From contig JAUIJB010000008.1 of assembly GCA_030430455.1 (NCBI GenBank), forward strand, positions 23,770-87,769: a stretch of DNA of 64,000 nt, read 5' to 3'. Origin of the DNA: Verrucomicrobiia bacterium. Lineage in GTDB: Bacteria > Verrucomicrobiota > Verrucomicrobiia > Verrucomicrobiales > Akkermansiaceae. Both the position numbers and the translations under genes were made by a program. Positions 16,754 to 25,801 of the stretch are shown one piece after another; position 1 is the stretch's first letter; each line of letters begins with the position of its first letter. The notes beneath the pieces are model-generated. The model was not told where the DNA came from, made no database searches, and was given only the letters and a program-made list of their open reading frames with translations.

Positions 16754-17866
16754 ATGCCACTCAAGATTCCTTACGCCCGGGTTGATTGGGCGAACACGAT
16801 CTTCCTCGGGATCCTCTCGCTCCTCGCCCTCATCGCCGCCCCGATCTACCTGTTCCGCCACGGCATCGACTGGTTCCTCGGCGGCCTGTTCCTGTTCTAT
16901 GTGATCGCCACGGGCATGAGCATCACGCTCGGTTACCACCGGCTGTTCTCGCACCTTTCCTTCAAGGCGAAGTGGCCGGTCCGCCTGTTCACCCTCGTCT
17001 TCGGCTCCTGCGCCTTCGAGAACTCGGTGATCAACTGGGCCTCGGACCACCGTCGCCACCACAAGCACACCGACCACGACGACGACCCTTACAACATCCA
17101 GCAGGGCTTCTTCTGGGCGCACATGGGTTGGATCCTGTTCAAGGTCCTTCCCGAGCCGCCGCTCGACAACGTCGCCGACCTCCGCAAGGACCCGCTGGTC
17201 CGCTTCCAGTACCGCACCGACAAGTGGATCGCGGTGATCGTCGGCCTGCTGCTTCCGGCCGCGCTCGGCTACTGGTGGAACGGGTGGGAGGGCGCCCTGG
17301 GCGGCTTCCTCATCGTCGGCGCGCTGCGTGTCTTCGTCGTCCAGCAGTGCACCTTCTTCATCAACAGCCTGTGCCACACGATCGGGCGCCAGCCGTACTC
17401 CAGCAAGTGCAGCGCGCGCGACTCGACGCTGATGGCCTTCCTCACCTTCGGTGAGGGCTACCACAACTTCCACCACCGCTTCCAGCATGACTACCGCAAC
17501 GGCGTGAAGCCCTGGGAGTTCGACCCGACCAAGTGGGCCATCTGGTGCCTCGCCAAGCTCGGCCTGGTCTCGAACATGCGCCGCGTGCCGGAACACCAGA
17601 TCCTCCTCGCGGAGATGATGGAAACCCGCAAGCGGGTCGAGCAACGGCTCGCCGAGCTCGACGCCTCCGGCGAGAGCGTCTGCTCCAAGGCCCTCAACGC
17701 CGTGACCGAGCTCCACGAGCGGCTGCTCGCCGCCTACCACGAGCTCGAGGAAGCCATGGCCCAAAAAGCCGAGATCTCCCGCCAGGTCCTCGACCGCTGG
17801 CGCCGCGAGACCCGCGAGCTGGCCGCGCGCCTGTCGTCGCTGTCCCCGGAACCCCAGCCGGCCTGA
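16754..17866 (+). CDS. Acyl-CoA/acyl-lipid delta-9 fatty acid desaturase
   Basis: A 370-residue membrane di-iron desaturase. The three histidine clusters of the family are intact: GYHRLFSH near residue 58, DHRRHHKH near 97 and EGYHNFHHRFQHD near 236. Four hydrophobic helices lie between them in the usual spacing. It introduces a double bond into acyl chains using O2 and electrons from ferredoxin or cytochrome b5. After the catalytic domain there is a charged helical tail of about 95 residues (280-370: RKRVEQRLAEL..., LHERLLAAYHELEEAMAQ), probably a coiled coil, which is unusual for the family. Confidence 0.9.
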   Translation: MPLKIPYARVDWANTIFLGILSLLALIAAPIYLFRHGIDWFLGGLFLFYVIATGMSITLGYHRLFSHLSFKAKWPVRLFTLVFGSCAFENSVINWASDHRRHHKHTDHDDDPYNIQQGFFWAHMGWILFKVLPEPPLDNVADLRKDPLVRFQYRTDKWIAVIVGLLLPAALGYWWNGWEGALGGFLIVGALRVFVVQQCTFFINSLCHTIGRQPYSSKCSARDSTLMAFLTFGEGYHNFHHRFQHDYRNGVKPWEFDPTKWAIWCLAKLGLVSNMRRVPEHQILLAEMMETRKRVEQRLAELDASGESVCSKALNAVTELHERLLAAYHELEEAMAQKAEISRQVLDRWRRETRELAARLSSLSPEPQPA

Positions 17867-18729
17867 TCCGCCGGCCGGGCGGCTGAAAGGGACATCCGGC
17901 GAATCGTGCCCTGGCAAGCGCCTCGCCGCTTGGCTTGCTCTGGAACGCCTGCGCTCCAGTGATGCTACCCGCCGGGGGGCTGTGGAAGGGACGCGGGGAA
18001 AGGCGTCTCCTCCCTTGGTCGGACCCTGGTCCGGCATCGCTCCCGCCGAGCCCACGCAGGCGATGGTGCCATCCGCTGCGGAACCGGGCCGGGTCGCGAC
18101 GCCCGAGAACGACACGCAAAGCGGCGTCGAGACCGCCGCACTCCAAGGGCCTCCGGCCAGCCGGACCGCGCGACCCCAGTCGCGCACGAGGCACCCTGCC
18201 TGCCCTCCTCTCCTCCGCCCGACCGAGCGGTCCTCTCTCGTTCATCCCCCCATCTGCGTTCATCCGCGTCCATTTGCGGTTCCCCTCACCCGCAGTCGGG
18301 CAGTTTCCATGGAGGCAAATGGGAACCATGGAAAACCCCAACGGGGTTTCGGATGACCGGGGATCTCCAACCCTGAATGGATTGCGGAGGAGAAGCATCG
18401 CTTGCTTGGATCGGCCCCGGTCCGACATGGCTGCCGCCGAGCCCACGCAGGCGATGGTGCCCTCCGCTGCGGAGCCGGGCCGGGTCGCGACGCCCGAGAA
18501 CGACACGCAAAGCGGCGTCGAGACCGCCGCACTCCAAGGGCCTCCGGCCAGCCGGACCGCGCGACCCCAGTCGCGCACGAGGGCCCCTGCCTGCCCCCTT
18601 CTCCTCCGCCCGACCGAGCGGTCCTCTCTCGTTCGTCCCCCATCTGCGTTCATCCGCGTCCATCTGCGGTTTCCACAATTTGCGGTTCCCCCAACGACCC
18701 ACGAAAACCCGCGGCTTCCCCCGCTCGGA
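17867..18729. repeat. Non-coding block containing two copies of a ~267-bp direct repeat
   Basis: No gene is supported here. Copy 1 lies at about 18014-18281 and copy 2 at about 18405-18671, with a period near 391 bases. About 100 bases in the centre (from GGGTCGCGACGCCCGAG to CGCGCACGAGG) are identical, with scattered differences on either side. Each copy ends in CTGCGTTCATCCGCGTCCAT, a motif that recurs near 60.2 and 62.9 kb. Each copy also contains the AAAGCGGCGTC...CCGCCGCA hairpin shared with the element at 39.9 kb. The interval between the copies has its own AAACCCC-AAC-GGGGTTT hairpin at 18333-18349. Confidence 0.8.
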
Positions 18730-21342
18730 TCAGTTCTTCTCCACCCGGAAGCGCAGGAACTCGGCGGCCTCGCTGCCGATCGGCGTGCTTGAGCGCGCCC
18801 CGATCATCGGCGCGGGGAGGCCGAGCGGCACCAGGCCCGCGCTCGACCAGGGATCGGTGATTCCGAGGTCGAGCGATTGCTCCGGCCCCACCGTGACGAA
18901 GGGCATCGAGGTCGGACGCCGGTAGCCGATGATCGAGAGGTAGTCGACCCCGCCGTCGTCGGTCACGCTCGCCTGGTAGGCCGCCGAGCTCGGCTCCGCG
19001 CGGTCGGGACTCAGCCCGAAGGCGAACTCCTCGAGCGCCGAGAAGTCATCGCCGTCGGCGTTGGCCGACGGCGCCAGCGCCGTCGCCGAAGGCGGCTGGG
19101 TGAAGGCGAGCTCGAAGGGGTCGGCGAGGCCGTCGTTGTCCGCGTCCCCCGGAGGCACGGCCCCCTCGTGGGCGCCGAGGTCGATCGTGCCCGTGCGCCG
19201 CGGCAGGCCGCCGAGGTCGATCATCTCGCTGTTGGCCGAGTTGTCGCCGGCATTGAGGCAGGGCGTCCCGGTGGAGAGGCGGAAGTCACCGCCAGCCGAG
19301 GGCGCCGAGCCCGGGTCAATCGGCAGGACGAAGAGCGGGTTGTTGAGGTCCGTGGTGCCGTCCAGCGCGGTGCCGCCGGGGTCGAGGTGCTGGGCGAGCG
19401 AGTATTCGAAACTGGTGCTGCCACCCACGGCGGCAAGCGTCGCCAGCACGTCGCCGCGGTCGCCGTCCACCGCGTTGTTCCAGACGATCGAGTTCCACAC
19501 CTCGGTCGTCGAGCTGAAGCCGTAAAGCCCGCCACCGGAGATGCCCGCCTCGTTCCCGCTCACGGTGCAGTTCACCAGGGTGATCGCGGCGTGGCGGATG
19601 TTGGTGCCGCCGCCGTAGGAGTCGCCGAGGTTGCCCGAGATGGCGCAGTTGACCAGCACCGGCGCGCCGTCCTCCTTGACCTGGATCCCGGCGCCGTACT
19701 TCGCCCGGTTGCCGCGCAGCCAGCAGTTGCGGATCGTCGGCGAGGCCGCATCCAGGTGGACGCCGCCGCCCGAGAAGTCCGGCTCGAAGAAGCCGACCTC
19801 GGTCTCGTCGGCGAGTCCGCCGGTGATGATGAAGCCGTCGAGGACCGCGGTGGCGTCGAGGTCCTGCCCGCGCACGACCGAGTAACTGTTGTCGCCGGCC
19901 GGGACGACGGTGTCGTTCTGGTCGATGTCGCCGCTGAGAATGGTCGGGCTGGTGGCGAGGTTGCGGATGCCGCCGCCGGACGGGTAGCCGCCGAGGATCT
20001 CGATGCCGTTGAGCAGGACGAAGCTCGCCGCACGGTCGCCGTCGACCGCGGCACCGCCCTCGTCCGGATGGTAGGTGCCGGTCGCCACCAGGATCTGCTG
20101 GTCGCCGATGGCCACCGCGAGCGCGTCCTGCAGGGTGGTGAAGGCGGTCGCCCAGGAAGTCCCGTCTCCCGGGGATCCATTGCTCGCATCGACGTGGAGG
20201 ACCTCGGGAATGACCGGGGTGAAGTCGCCCTCGTAGGCGCCCAGGTCGATGGTGCCGTTCTGGATCCGCGCCGCGCCGACGAGGTCGGTCGCCTCGAGGT
20301 TGGCGGCGTTGTCGCCGGCATCGAGGGCCGGCGAGCCGGTCTCGAGGCGCAGGTCACCGTCGAGCTGCGGCGCCTGGTTCGGCGGTGAGGGCAGCAGGAA
20401 TCCCGGCGCGTTGCCGGGGTTCGTCCCGTCGAGGTTGGTGCCGCCCGGGTCGATGTTGTGGACCAGCGAGTGGTGGTAGGTCGTCGAGGTGCTGCCGCCG
20501 TCGTTGACCGAGGCCACCGCGGTCGTCGTCTCGCCGTTGGCACGGTTGTTCCAGAGAATGCAGTTGGTCAGGACCGGGTTGGATGCCGCGAAGTTGGTGA
20601 TCGCGCCGCCGCCGCTCGAGCTCTCCGCGGAGTTACCGCTCATCGTGCAGTTGACCAGCGTCGGCGAGGACCCGTCGCGGTTGTTGAGGCCGCCACCGAA
20701 GAAGCCCGCCAGGTTGCCGGAGAACACGCAGTTGGTGAAGCTCGGGTCGGAGTCGTCGATGCAGAACACCCCGCCTCCGAAGCCGGCCTCGTTGCCGGAG
20801 AAGCGGCAGTTCACCACAGTCGGGCTCGCGTCGGTGAGGTACATGCCGCCCCCGGCCCGGGTGGGGCCGTCGAAGGCATCCTCGCCGGGACCATCGGCGA
20901 GCCCGCCTCGGATATGCAGGCCGTCGAGCACGGTCGCGGAAGTCAGAGCGATGCCGTAGACGACCGTCTGCGAGTTGCTCCCCGCCGGGGCGCCCGAGTC
21001 GTTCTGGTCAAGGTCGCCGCTGAGGATCGTCTCGTGGGCGGACAGGTCGCGCGCGCCGCCACCAGCCGGGTAGCCGCCCTCGATGGTCACGCCTTCCACC
21101 AACTCGAAGCGGGCGTCCTCGTCGTTGTCACTGAAGCTGCCGCCTTCGTCCGGATGGTAGCTGCCGGCGGCGACGAGGATCGTGTCCGTGGCCGCGGCGG
21201 CGGCGAGGCCTTCCTGGAGCGTGGCAAAGGCACTACCCCAGCTGGTTCCATCGCCGGACGCAGCGACCGACTGGTCGACGTGCCAAGTGGCGGCGGTGAG
21301 CGGGGTCGTGAGGGCGGCGCAGGCGAGGAGGAGGGTTCTCAT
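18730..21342 (-). CDS. Exported right-handed beta-helix repeat protein (choice-of-anchor Q type)
   Basis: An 870-residue secreted protein. A signal peptide (residues 1-17, TTPLTAATW) precedes two homologous modules of about 350 residues. Each opens with a DGTSWGSAFATLQEGL or DGTSWATAFTTLQDAL segment, then YHPDEGG, ILSGDLDQND/ILSGDIDQND, and a run of PbH1 rungs such as NCRFSGNEAGFGGGVF and NCAISGNLGDSYGGG. Each module closes with LDAGDNAAN/LNAGDNSAN and IDLGAYEG/IDLGAHEG. A dockerin-like DADNDGLADPFELAF and a beta-rich tail end the protein. Parallel beta-helices of this sort typically bind or cleave polysaccharides; no catalytic residues can be assigned. Confidence 0.85.
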   Translation of the reverse strand: MRTLLLACAALTTPLTAATWHVDQSVAASGDGTSWGSAFATLQEGLAAAAATDTILVAAGSYHPDEGGSFSDNDEDARFELVEGVTIEGGYPAGGGARDLSAHETILSGDLDQNDSGAPAGSNSQTVVYGIALTSATVLDGLHIRGGLADGPGEDAFDGPTRAGGGMYLTDASPTVVNCRFSGNEAGFGGGVFCIDDSDPSFTNCVFSGNLAGFFGGGLNNRDGSSPTLVNCTMSGNSAESSSGGGAITNFAASNPVLTNCILWNNRANGETTTAVASVNDGGSTSTTYHHSLVHNIDPGGTNLDGTNPGNAPGFLLPSPPNQAPQLDGDLRLETGSPALDAGDNAANLEATDLVGAARIQNGTIDLGAYEGDFTPVIPEVLHVDASNGSPGDGTSWATAFTTLQDALAVAIGDQQILVATGTYHPDEGGAAVDGDRAASFVLLNGIEILGGYPSGGGIRNLATSPTILSGDIDQNDTVVPAGDNSYSVVRGQDLDATAVLDGFIITGGLADETEVGFFEPDFSGGGVHLDAASPTIRNCWLRGNRAKYGAGIQVKEDGAPVLVNCAISGNLGDSYGGGTNIRHAAITLVNCTVSGNEAGISGGGLYGFSSTTEVWNSIVWNNAVDGDRGDVLATLAAVGGSTSFEYSLAQHLDPGGTALDGTTDLNNPLFVLPIDPGSAPSAGGDFRLSTGTPCLNAGDNSANSEMIDLGGLPRRTGTIDLGAHEGAVPPGDADNDGLADPFELAFTQPPSATALAPSANADGDDFSALEEFAFGLSPDRAEPSSAAYQASVTDDGGVDYLSIIGYRRPTSMPFVTVGPEQSLDLGITDPWSSAGLVPLGLPAPMIGARSSTPIGSEAAEFLRFRVEKN

Positions 21343-21424
21343 GAGTTGATGGTGAGGCTAGGTGAAACAATCGGGGCTTCCAAGCAGTCTCTGCCGTCGG
21401 CGACGAGGCATCGCCACGATACCA

Positions 21425-22429
21425 CTACCAGGGCACCGCTCCCTTGACCCGGGTTTGGACCCGGCACAGGTAGGCATCGGCCGTCAGGTAGAGCACCGAG
21501 CCGTCGTCCCCCCAGGCGCAGTTGGCGGTGCGCTGGCCGGTGAGGATCCGGCCGAGCAGCTTGCCCTCGGGCGAGATGATCAGCACCCCGCCCGGTCCGG
21601 TCGCCCAGACGTTCCCCGCGCGGTCGAGCTTGAGCCCGTCGGTCGCGCCGGGGCCCTCGAGGCCGCTGGCATCGAAGAACCGCTCACCCTCGACCAGGCC
21701 GCCGCCGGGCTTGACCTCGTACTTCCGGATGATCGGCTCGCGGCCGTCGGACTGGGCGACGAAGGCCAGCTTGCCGTCGTGCGACAGCGCGATCCCGTTC
21801 GGCCGGGCCAGCGAGCGGTCCTCGAGGGTGACCGTGCCGTCCGGCGCGATCCGGTAGACCCCGCACCAGTCGAGCTCGCGCCGCGGGTCGCGCCAACCCT
21901 GCGGCAGGCCGAAGGGGGGATCGGTGAAGTAGATGCTGCCATCCGGGTGCACCGCCAGGTCGTTGGGGCTGTTGAAGCGCTTGCCCTCGAAGCGGTCGGC
22001 GAGGGTGAGCTTGCCGCCGTCGCGGCTCAGCAGCGACACCCGGCGGTCACCGTGTTCGCAGCACAACAGCCGGCCGTCGGCGTCGAAGGCCAGGCCGTTC
22101 GAGCCGGGCTCGCGACCGTAGTCGCCGACACCGGTGAAGCCCGAGGGCTTCATGAAGACCGCCAGGCCTCCCTCCTCGCTCCACTGGTGGATCGTGTTGC
22201 GCGGGATGTCCGAGAACAACAGGCGCTTGCCGGCCGGGTCCCACACGGGCCCCTCCGACCAGTCGAGCCCCGAGGCCAGCACCTCGATCCGCGCATCGCT
22301 CGACAGCAGCTCGTCCAGCGCGGGGTCGCGGCGCTCGATCGACCCCAGCGTCGGCCGCGGTGGCGCCGCGAGGGCAAGGGAGACCGTCATCCACCAGGCA
22401 AGGCTCACGCATCGAATCATCATGACCAT
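21425..22429 (-). CDS. SMP-30/gluconolactonase family protein, exported
   Basis: A 334-residue six-bladed propeller of the SMP-30/gluconolactonase/LRE family with an N-terminal signal peptide (ends SLALAAPP). The divalent-metal ligands are visible in order: the glutamate of WSEGPVWDP near residue 58, the asparagine of FNSPNDLAVHPDGS, the asparagine of RPNGIALSHDGK and the aspartate of GATDGLKLD. Family members hydrolyse sugar lactones, so a role in periplasmic sugar-acid metabolism is plausible. A second in-frame ATG (MMIRC) lies two codons in; neither has a clear ribosome-binding site. Confidence 0.85.
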   Translation of the reverse strand: MVMMIRCVSLAWWMTVSLALAAPPRPTLGSIERRDPALDELLSSDARIEVLASGLDWSEGPVWDPAGKRLLFSDIPRNTIHQWSEEGGLAVFMKPSGFTGVGDYGREPGSNGLAFDADGRLLCCEHGDRRVSLLSRDGGKLTLADRFEGKRFNSPNDLAVHPDGSIYFTDPPFGLPQGWRDPRRELDWCGVYRIAPDGTVTLEDRSLARPNGIALSHDGKLAFVAQSDGREPIIRKYEVKPGGGLVEGERFFDASGLEGPGATDGLKLDRAGNVWATGPGGVLIISPEGKLLGRILTGQRTANCAWGDDGSVLYLTADAYLCRVQTRVKGAVPW

Positions 22430-22495
22430 GAACCAAGCGAAGATCGGTGCGGCTGGCGACCCCGAACTCCACCGTCCGCCACGATCGGGATCCGG

Positions 22496-23191
22496 CTAGT
22501 CCCCCGGGCCGACCTCCGCCAGCAGCGGCCGATGGTCGGAGGCTCGGTCGGCGGGCGGGTCGTCGAGACGCCGGAAGCGGACCGGACCCGGCCGGCCGCG
22601 GATCGCGATGCGGTCGAGCGCGATCACCGGCCGCCGCGCCGGAAAGGTCGCCTGCCGCGAGGTCAGCGGGAAGCGCCGCCGCACGGCGCGCATGAAGCGC
22701 GTCGCCGGGCGCCACTCGTTGAGGTCGCCCATCAGGACCTGCAGCACGTCGCCGTGGCGCTCGTCGGCATCGGCAAGGATGGCGTCGAGCTTGCCGATCT
22801 GGCGCAGCCGCTCGCGCCCCGACAAGCCGAGGTGCACCCCGCAGACATCCAGCGGGCCGGAGGGGAGCTCGATGTGAAACCGGATCGCCCCGCGCGGCTC
22901 GCGGCCGCCGAGGTCGATGCGCTGGACCTCCCCGGCCTCGACCCGCGACATCAGCACGTTGCCGTAGTGGCCGCGCGGGGTGAGCATCGTCCGCCCATGG
23001 ACCAGCGTGGCGAAACCGAGCGATCCGAGCCGGTGAAGCAGGCTCGTGGCGTCGTTGCCGTCATCGAAGACCTCCTGCAGGGCGACGACATCGGCCCGGC
23101 TGCGGCGGATCACCTCGACGATCGGCTCCGGGTCCTCGCGACCCGAGCGGCCGACGCAGCCGTGGACGTTGTAGGTGAGCAGGCGCAGCAT
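22496..23191 (-). CDS. Endonuclease/exonuclease/phosphatase family protein
   Basis: A 231-residue DNase I-fold hydrolase. Motifs in order are LTYNVHGCVG with the metal-site asparagine, DVVALQEVFD with the catalytic glutamate, CGVHLGLSG with the histidine, MGDLNEWR with the D-x-N pair, and the C-terminal ASDHRPLLAEV. The family cleaves phosphodiesters in nucleic acids or phospholipids. It starts 6 bases after the PLD-VTT gene on the same strand. This pairing recurs in many bacteria and suggests a role in membrane phospholipid remodelling. Confidence 0.87.
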   Translation of the reverse strand: MLRLLTYNVHGCVGRSGREDPEPIVEVIRRSRADVVALQEVFDDGNDATSLLHRLGSLGFATLVHGRTMLTPRGHYGNVLMSRVEAGEVQRIDLGGREPRGAIRFHIELPSGPLDVCGVHLGLSGRERLRQIGKLDAILADADERHGDVLQVLMGDLNEWRPATRFMRAVRRRFPLTSRQATFPARRPVIALDRIAIRGRPGPVRFRRLDDPPADRASDHRPLLAEVGPGD

Positions 23192-23197
23192 GGCGGG

Positions 23198-25357
23198 TCA
23201 GGTGAAGCGCCGGCGGACCCACACGAGGAGGCCGCCGACCACCGCGGCGATGGCGATGAACACCAGCCAGGTGTCCCAGCCGGGGTTGCGCAGGGCGACG
23301 ACGAACTGGCGCGTCGCCAGCACCACCACCGCCACCCCGGGGACCAGCCCGATCGCGGAGCCGATCATGAACACCGCGAAGCGAAGGCCGGAGACGCCGG
23401 CCACCAGGTTCATCAGTCCGAAGGGGGCGATGGGAAGGACCCGCAGGAAGGCGACCGACCAGATGCCGCGGTTCTTCAACGAGGCCGACAGCGAGTCCAG
23501 CCGGTCGCCCGCGATCCGGCGGATCAGCGGCTTGCCGAAGTGGTGGCCGATGCCGAAGGAGATCCCCGCGGCGATCAGCGATCCGGCGAGGCCGCAAGCG
23601 AAGGCCTGCCACGGGCCGAAGGTCAGCACCGAGCCGATCAGGATCAGGTTGATCGGCACCGCCAGCACGCCGGCCGCCACGAACACCAGCAGCAGGAGCA
23701 GCAGCGCGTGGGGCGAGTCCCGCAGCGGGCCGAGGAAGGCGGTCACGCTTTCCTGGTCGAGGTAGGCCAGCCAGAGTTGGCTGAGCGCCAGGCCGGCGAC
23801 GACCAGGCCGGCGACCCAGCCGGCGATCTTCAACCAGCGCAGGCCCGAGGGCAGGTCCTCCGGCTCGTCGAAGATCGCTGCCTGCCCGTGCAGCGCCTTC
23901 CAGGCATGGTGCACCGGGCTGATCGGCTCGTCGGGGTCGAGCAGCTGCGTGTCGGCCAGCCGACGCTGGACATCGCTGAGCGGCGGCGGCTCGAGGACCC
24001 GCAGCCGGTTGCCGCCCGCCTCGCGCAGCGACTCGATCGCGCCCCGCAGCGAGCCCGCCCGATCGACCTCCTCGCGGATGCGTTCGGGCGACTCGTGGAC
24101 ATGCATCGCCAGCAACTCCTCGCGCAGCCGGCGGATGAAGTCCCGCGGTTCCGCGTGGACGAAGCCGAGGTCGAGCTCGGAGTCGACCCGCATCGAGCGG
24201 TTGCTCAGGTTCGCCGAGCCGAGCAGCAGGATCCGGTCGTCGGCAACCAGCAGCTTGGCGTGGACGTAGACCTGGCTGTCCTCTCCGCCGTCCGGATCCC
24301 CCTCGGCATGCGGGTAGCAGGCCGAGAGGCGGCCGTGGACGTCGGCCTCGTCGAGGATTTCGAGCAGCCGGTCGCGCAGCACGCCGAGCGTGCCCTCCTC
24401 CGCCCAGCCGGCCTCGCGGGTCAGCACCAGGACGACTTCCGGCCCGTCCGGCTCGCGCAGCCGCTCGCACAGGGCCTCGACGATCGCGTGCGACGAAAGG
24501 TACTGGTTCTCGATGTAGAGGAAGCGCCTCGCCCGCGCGATCGTCTCGAGGTGCAGTCGCTCGATGTGCCGCGACGGCGGCTTGTCCTCGTAGCGTGCGA
24601 AGGTCAACGCCAGCGCGACCTCCTCGTCGCTGAAGTCGACCGCCACCGACTCCGGCCAGCAAGCGCCGTCCGACACCCCGCCGAGCGCTGGCAGCGCGCC
24701 GCCGGTCGCGCGCTCCCAGCGCATCGCGGCGAGCTCGCGCAGGTCGTCGACCACCGCGCCGCAAAGCGCCACCTGGACGTCGTGGTAGGGCTGGTAGGCC
24801 TCGCCGTCGGGGCTCCGCCTCCGCTCGTCGCCGGCCCGGTGCGCGCGGGTGTCCCAGCGCCACGCGGCCAGGTCGATGCCGCCGCAGAAGGCCAGCCGGC
24901 CGTCCACCACGACGAGCTTCTGGTGGTGCGAGGCGCCGGCATCGATCGCGTCGTCGGTCACCAGCTCGAGCCGCGGGTGCCCCGGGTTGCGCCAGCGCGT
25001 GAAGGGCAGCCAGTCGCGCTCGGTCAGGTAGAGGACCGAGTAGTCCCACAGCAGGATCCGCACGACGAGGTCCGGCTTCTCCTCGAGGACCGCGATCAGG
25101 AAGTCGGCGAGCTTCGACGGGTAGCCGTCGTCGTCCTCCGTGCGGACCATCTCGATCGAGTCCGCGATGTCCCAGGCGAGGATGACGACCTCGCGCTCGG
25201 CAGCCCGCACCGCCTCGCGGAAGGCGCGGAAATAGTCACGCGTGCTGAGCAGGAAGGCGCCCTGCCCGACCCGGCTGCGCCGCCAGCAGTTCTCGCCGGC
25301 CTGGAGCTCGGGGACATCGGGGGCGGGCGACTCGGGCATCGGGCTGGAGCCTAGCAT
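23198..25357 (-). CDS. Phospholipase D/cardiolipin synthase-like protein fused to a VTT (DedA-like) domain
   Basis: A 719-residue fusion. The N-terminal part is a two-HKD phospholipase D domain, with SHHQKLVVVDGRLAFCGGIDL near residue 145 and YVHAKLLVADDRILLLGSANLSNRS near residue 365. A linker follows, then a membrane domain from about residue 510 to the end. This carries the VTT/SNARE-associated signature: VFVAAGVLAVPINLILIG, the GxxxGxxxSFGIGHHFG region and RVLPIAPFGLMNLVAGVSG. HKD enzymes transfer phosphatidyl groups; VTT proteins are lipid scramblases or floppases. Making and moving an anionic lipid in one polypeptide is a reasonable inference. The ATG at 25357 was chosen over a TTG six codons upstream. 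Confidence 0.88.
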   Translation of the reverse strand: MLGSSPMPESPAPDVPELQAGENCWRRSRVGQGAFLLSTRDYFRAFREAVRAAEREVVILAWDIADSIEMVRTEDDDGYPSKLADFLIAVLEEKPDLVVRILLWDYSVLYLTERDWLPFTRWRNPGHPRLELVTDDAIDAGASHHQKLVVVDGRLAFCGGIDLAAWRWDTRAHRAGDERRRSPDGEAYQPYHDVQVALCGAVVDDLRELAAMRWERATGGALPALGGVSDGACWPESVAVDFSDEEVALALTFARYEDKPPSRHIERLHLETIARARRFLYIENQYLSSHAIVEALCERLREPDGPEVVLVLTREAGWAEEGTLGVLRDRLLEILDEADVHGRLSACYPHAEGDPDGGEDSQVYVHAKLLVADDRILLLGSANLSNRSMRVDSELDLGFVHAEPRDFIRRLREELLAMHVHESPERIREEVDRAGSLRGAIESLREAGGNRLRVLEPPPLSDVQRRLADTQLLDPDEPISPVHHAWKALHGQAAIFDEPEDLPSGLRWLKIAGWVAGLVVAGLALSQLWLAYLDQESVTAFLGPLRDSPHALLLLLLVFVAAGVLAVPINLILIGSVLTFGPWQAFACGLAGSLIAAGISFGIGHHFGKPLIRRIAGDRLDSLSASLKNRGIWSVAFLRVLPIAPFGLMNLVAGVSGLRFAVFMIGSAIGLVPGVAVVVLATRQFVVALRNPGWDTWLVFIAIAAVVGGLLVWVRRRFT

Positions 25358-25458
25358 GCCCGACGCCGGGCGCAAAGCGACCCACGCGACGACCCGGCGC
25401 CGGCCCCACGGCCGCCCGCTCCCCCCGGCGGGGAGCGGCGGGATCGGCCATCAACCCC

Positions 25459-25731
25459 TCAGGGCTGGAACTTGCGGTAGCCCGACATGTAGCCGCGGGC
25501 GAACGCGTTCTTGGTCGTCGAGTTGTAGTAGTCGTTGAAGCGCATGTAGTTGGACTCGCGGCCCATCTCGGCGTCGCGCTTGCCGAAGACATAGCCCTGC
25601 TCGAAGGCATCGTCCTCGGCCTTCTTGCTCGGGGCGACTCCCGGGACCGAGGGAGACAGGTCACCCGGTGCCGGCGGCACGCAGGAGGAGAGGATGAATC
25701 CGGCGGAGATGGCGATCAGGAACATTTTCAT
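25459..25731 (-). CDS. Small lipoprotein, unknown function
   Basis: A 90-residue predicted lipoprotein. The signal MKMFLIAISAGFILSSC contains a lipobox (ILSSC), so the mature protein would be acylated at Cys17. The rest is hydrophilic, with aromatic-charged repeats (FEQGYVFGKRDAEMGRESNYMRFNDYYN, split as FEQGYVFGKRDAEMG and NYMRFNDYYN) and ends GYMSGYRKF. Short GYxxGkrDA-type segments occur in many uncharacterised lipoproteins. It lies just downstream of the TonB receptor gene, on the same strand and 70 bases away. Confidence 0.7.
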   Translation of the reverse strand: MKMFLIAISAGFILSSCVPPAPGDLSPSVPGVAPSKKAEDDAFEQGYVFGKRDAEMGRESNYMRFNDYYNSTTKNAFARGYMSGYRKFQP

Positions 25732-25801
25732 GACTTCGGCCACCCTTCCATGGCTGGGGAAACTGGCAACGGAATTCCGGAGCGATCCCGTCACGAGGGC
25801 C

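Noticed and set aside
21362..25354. A 1330-residue plus-strand open frame
   Set aside because: It runs antisense through the SMP-30, EEP and PLD genes, has Arg/Val/Glu-rich composition without domains and is a GC-skew shadow.
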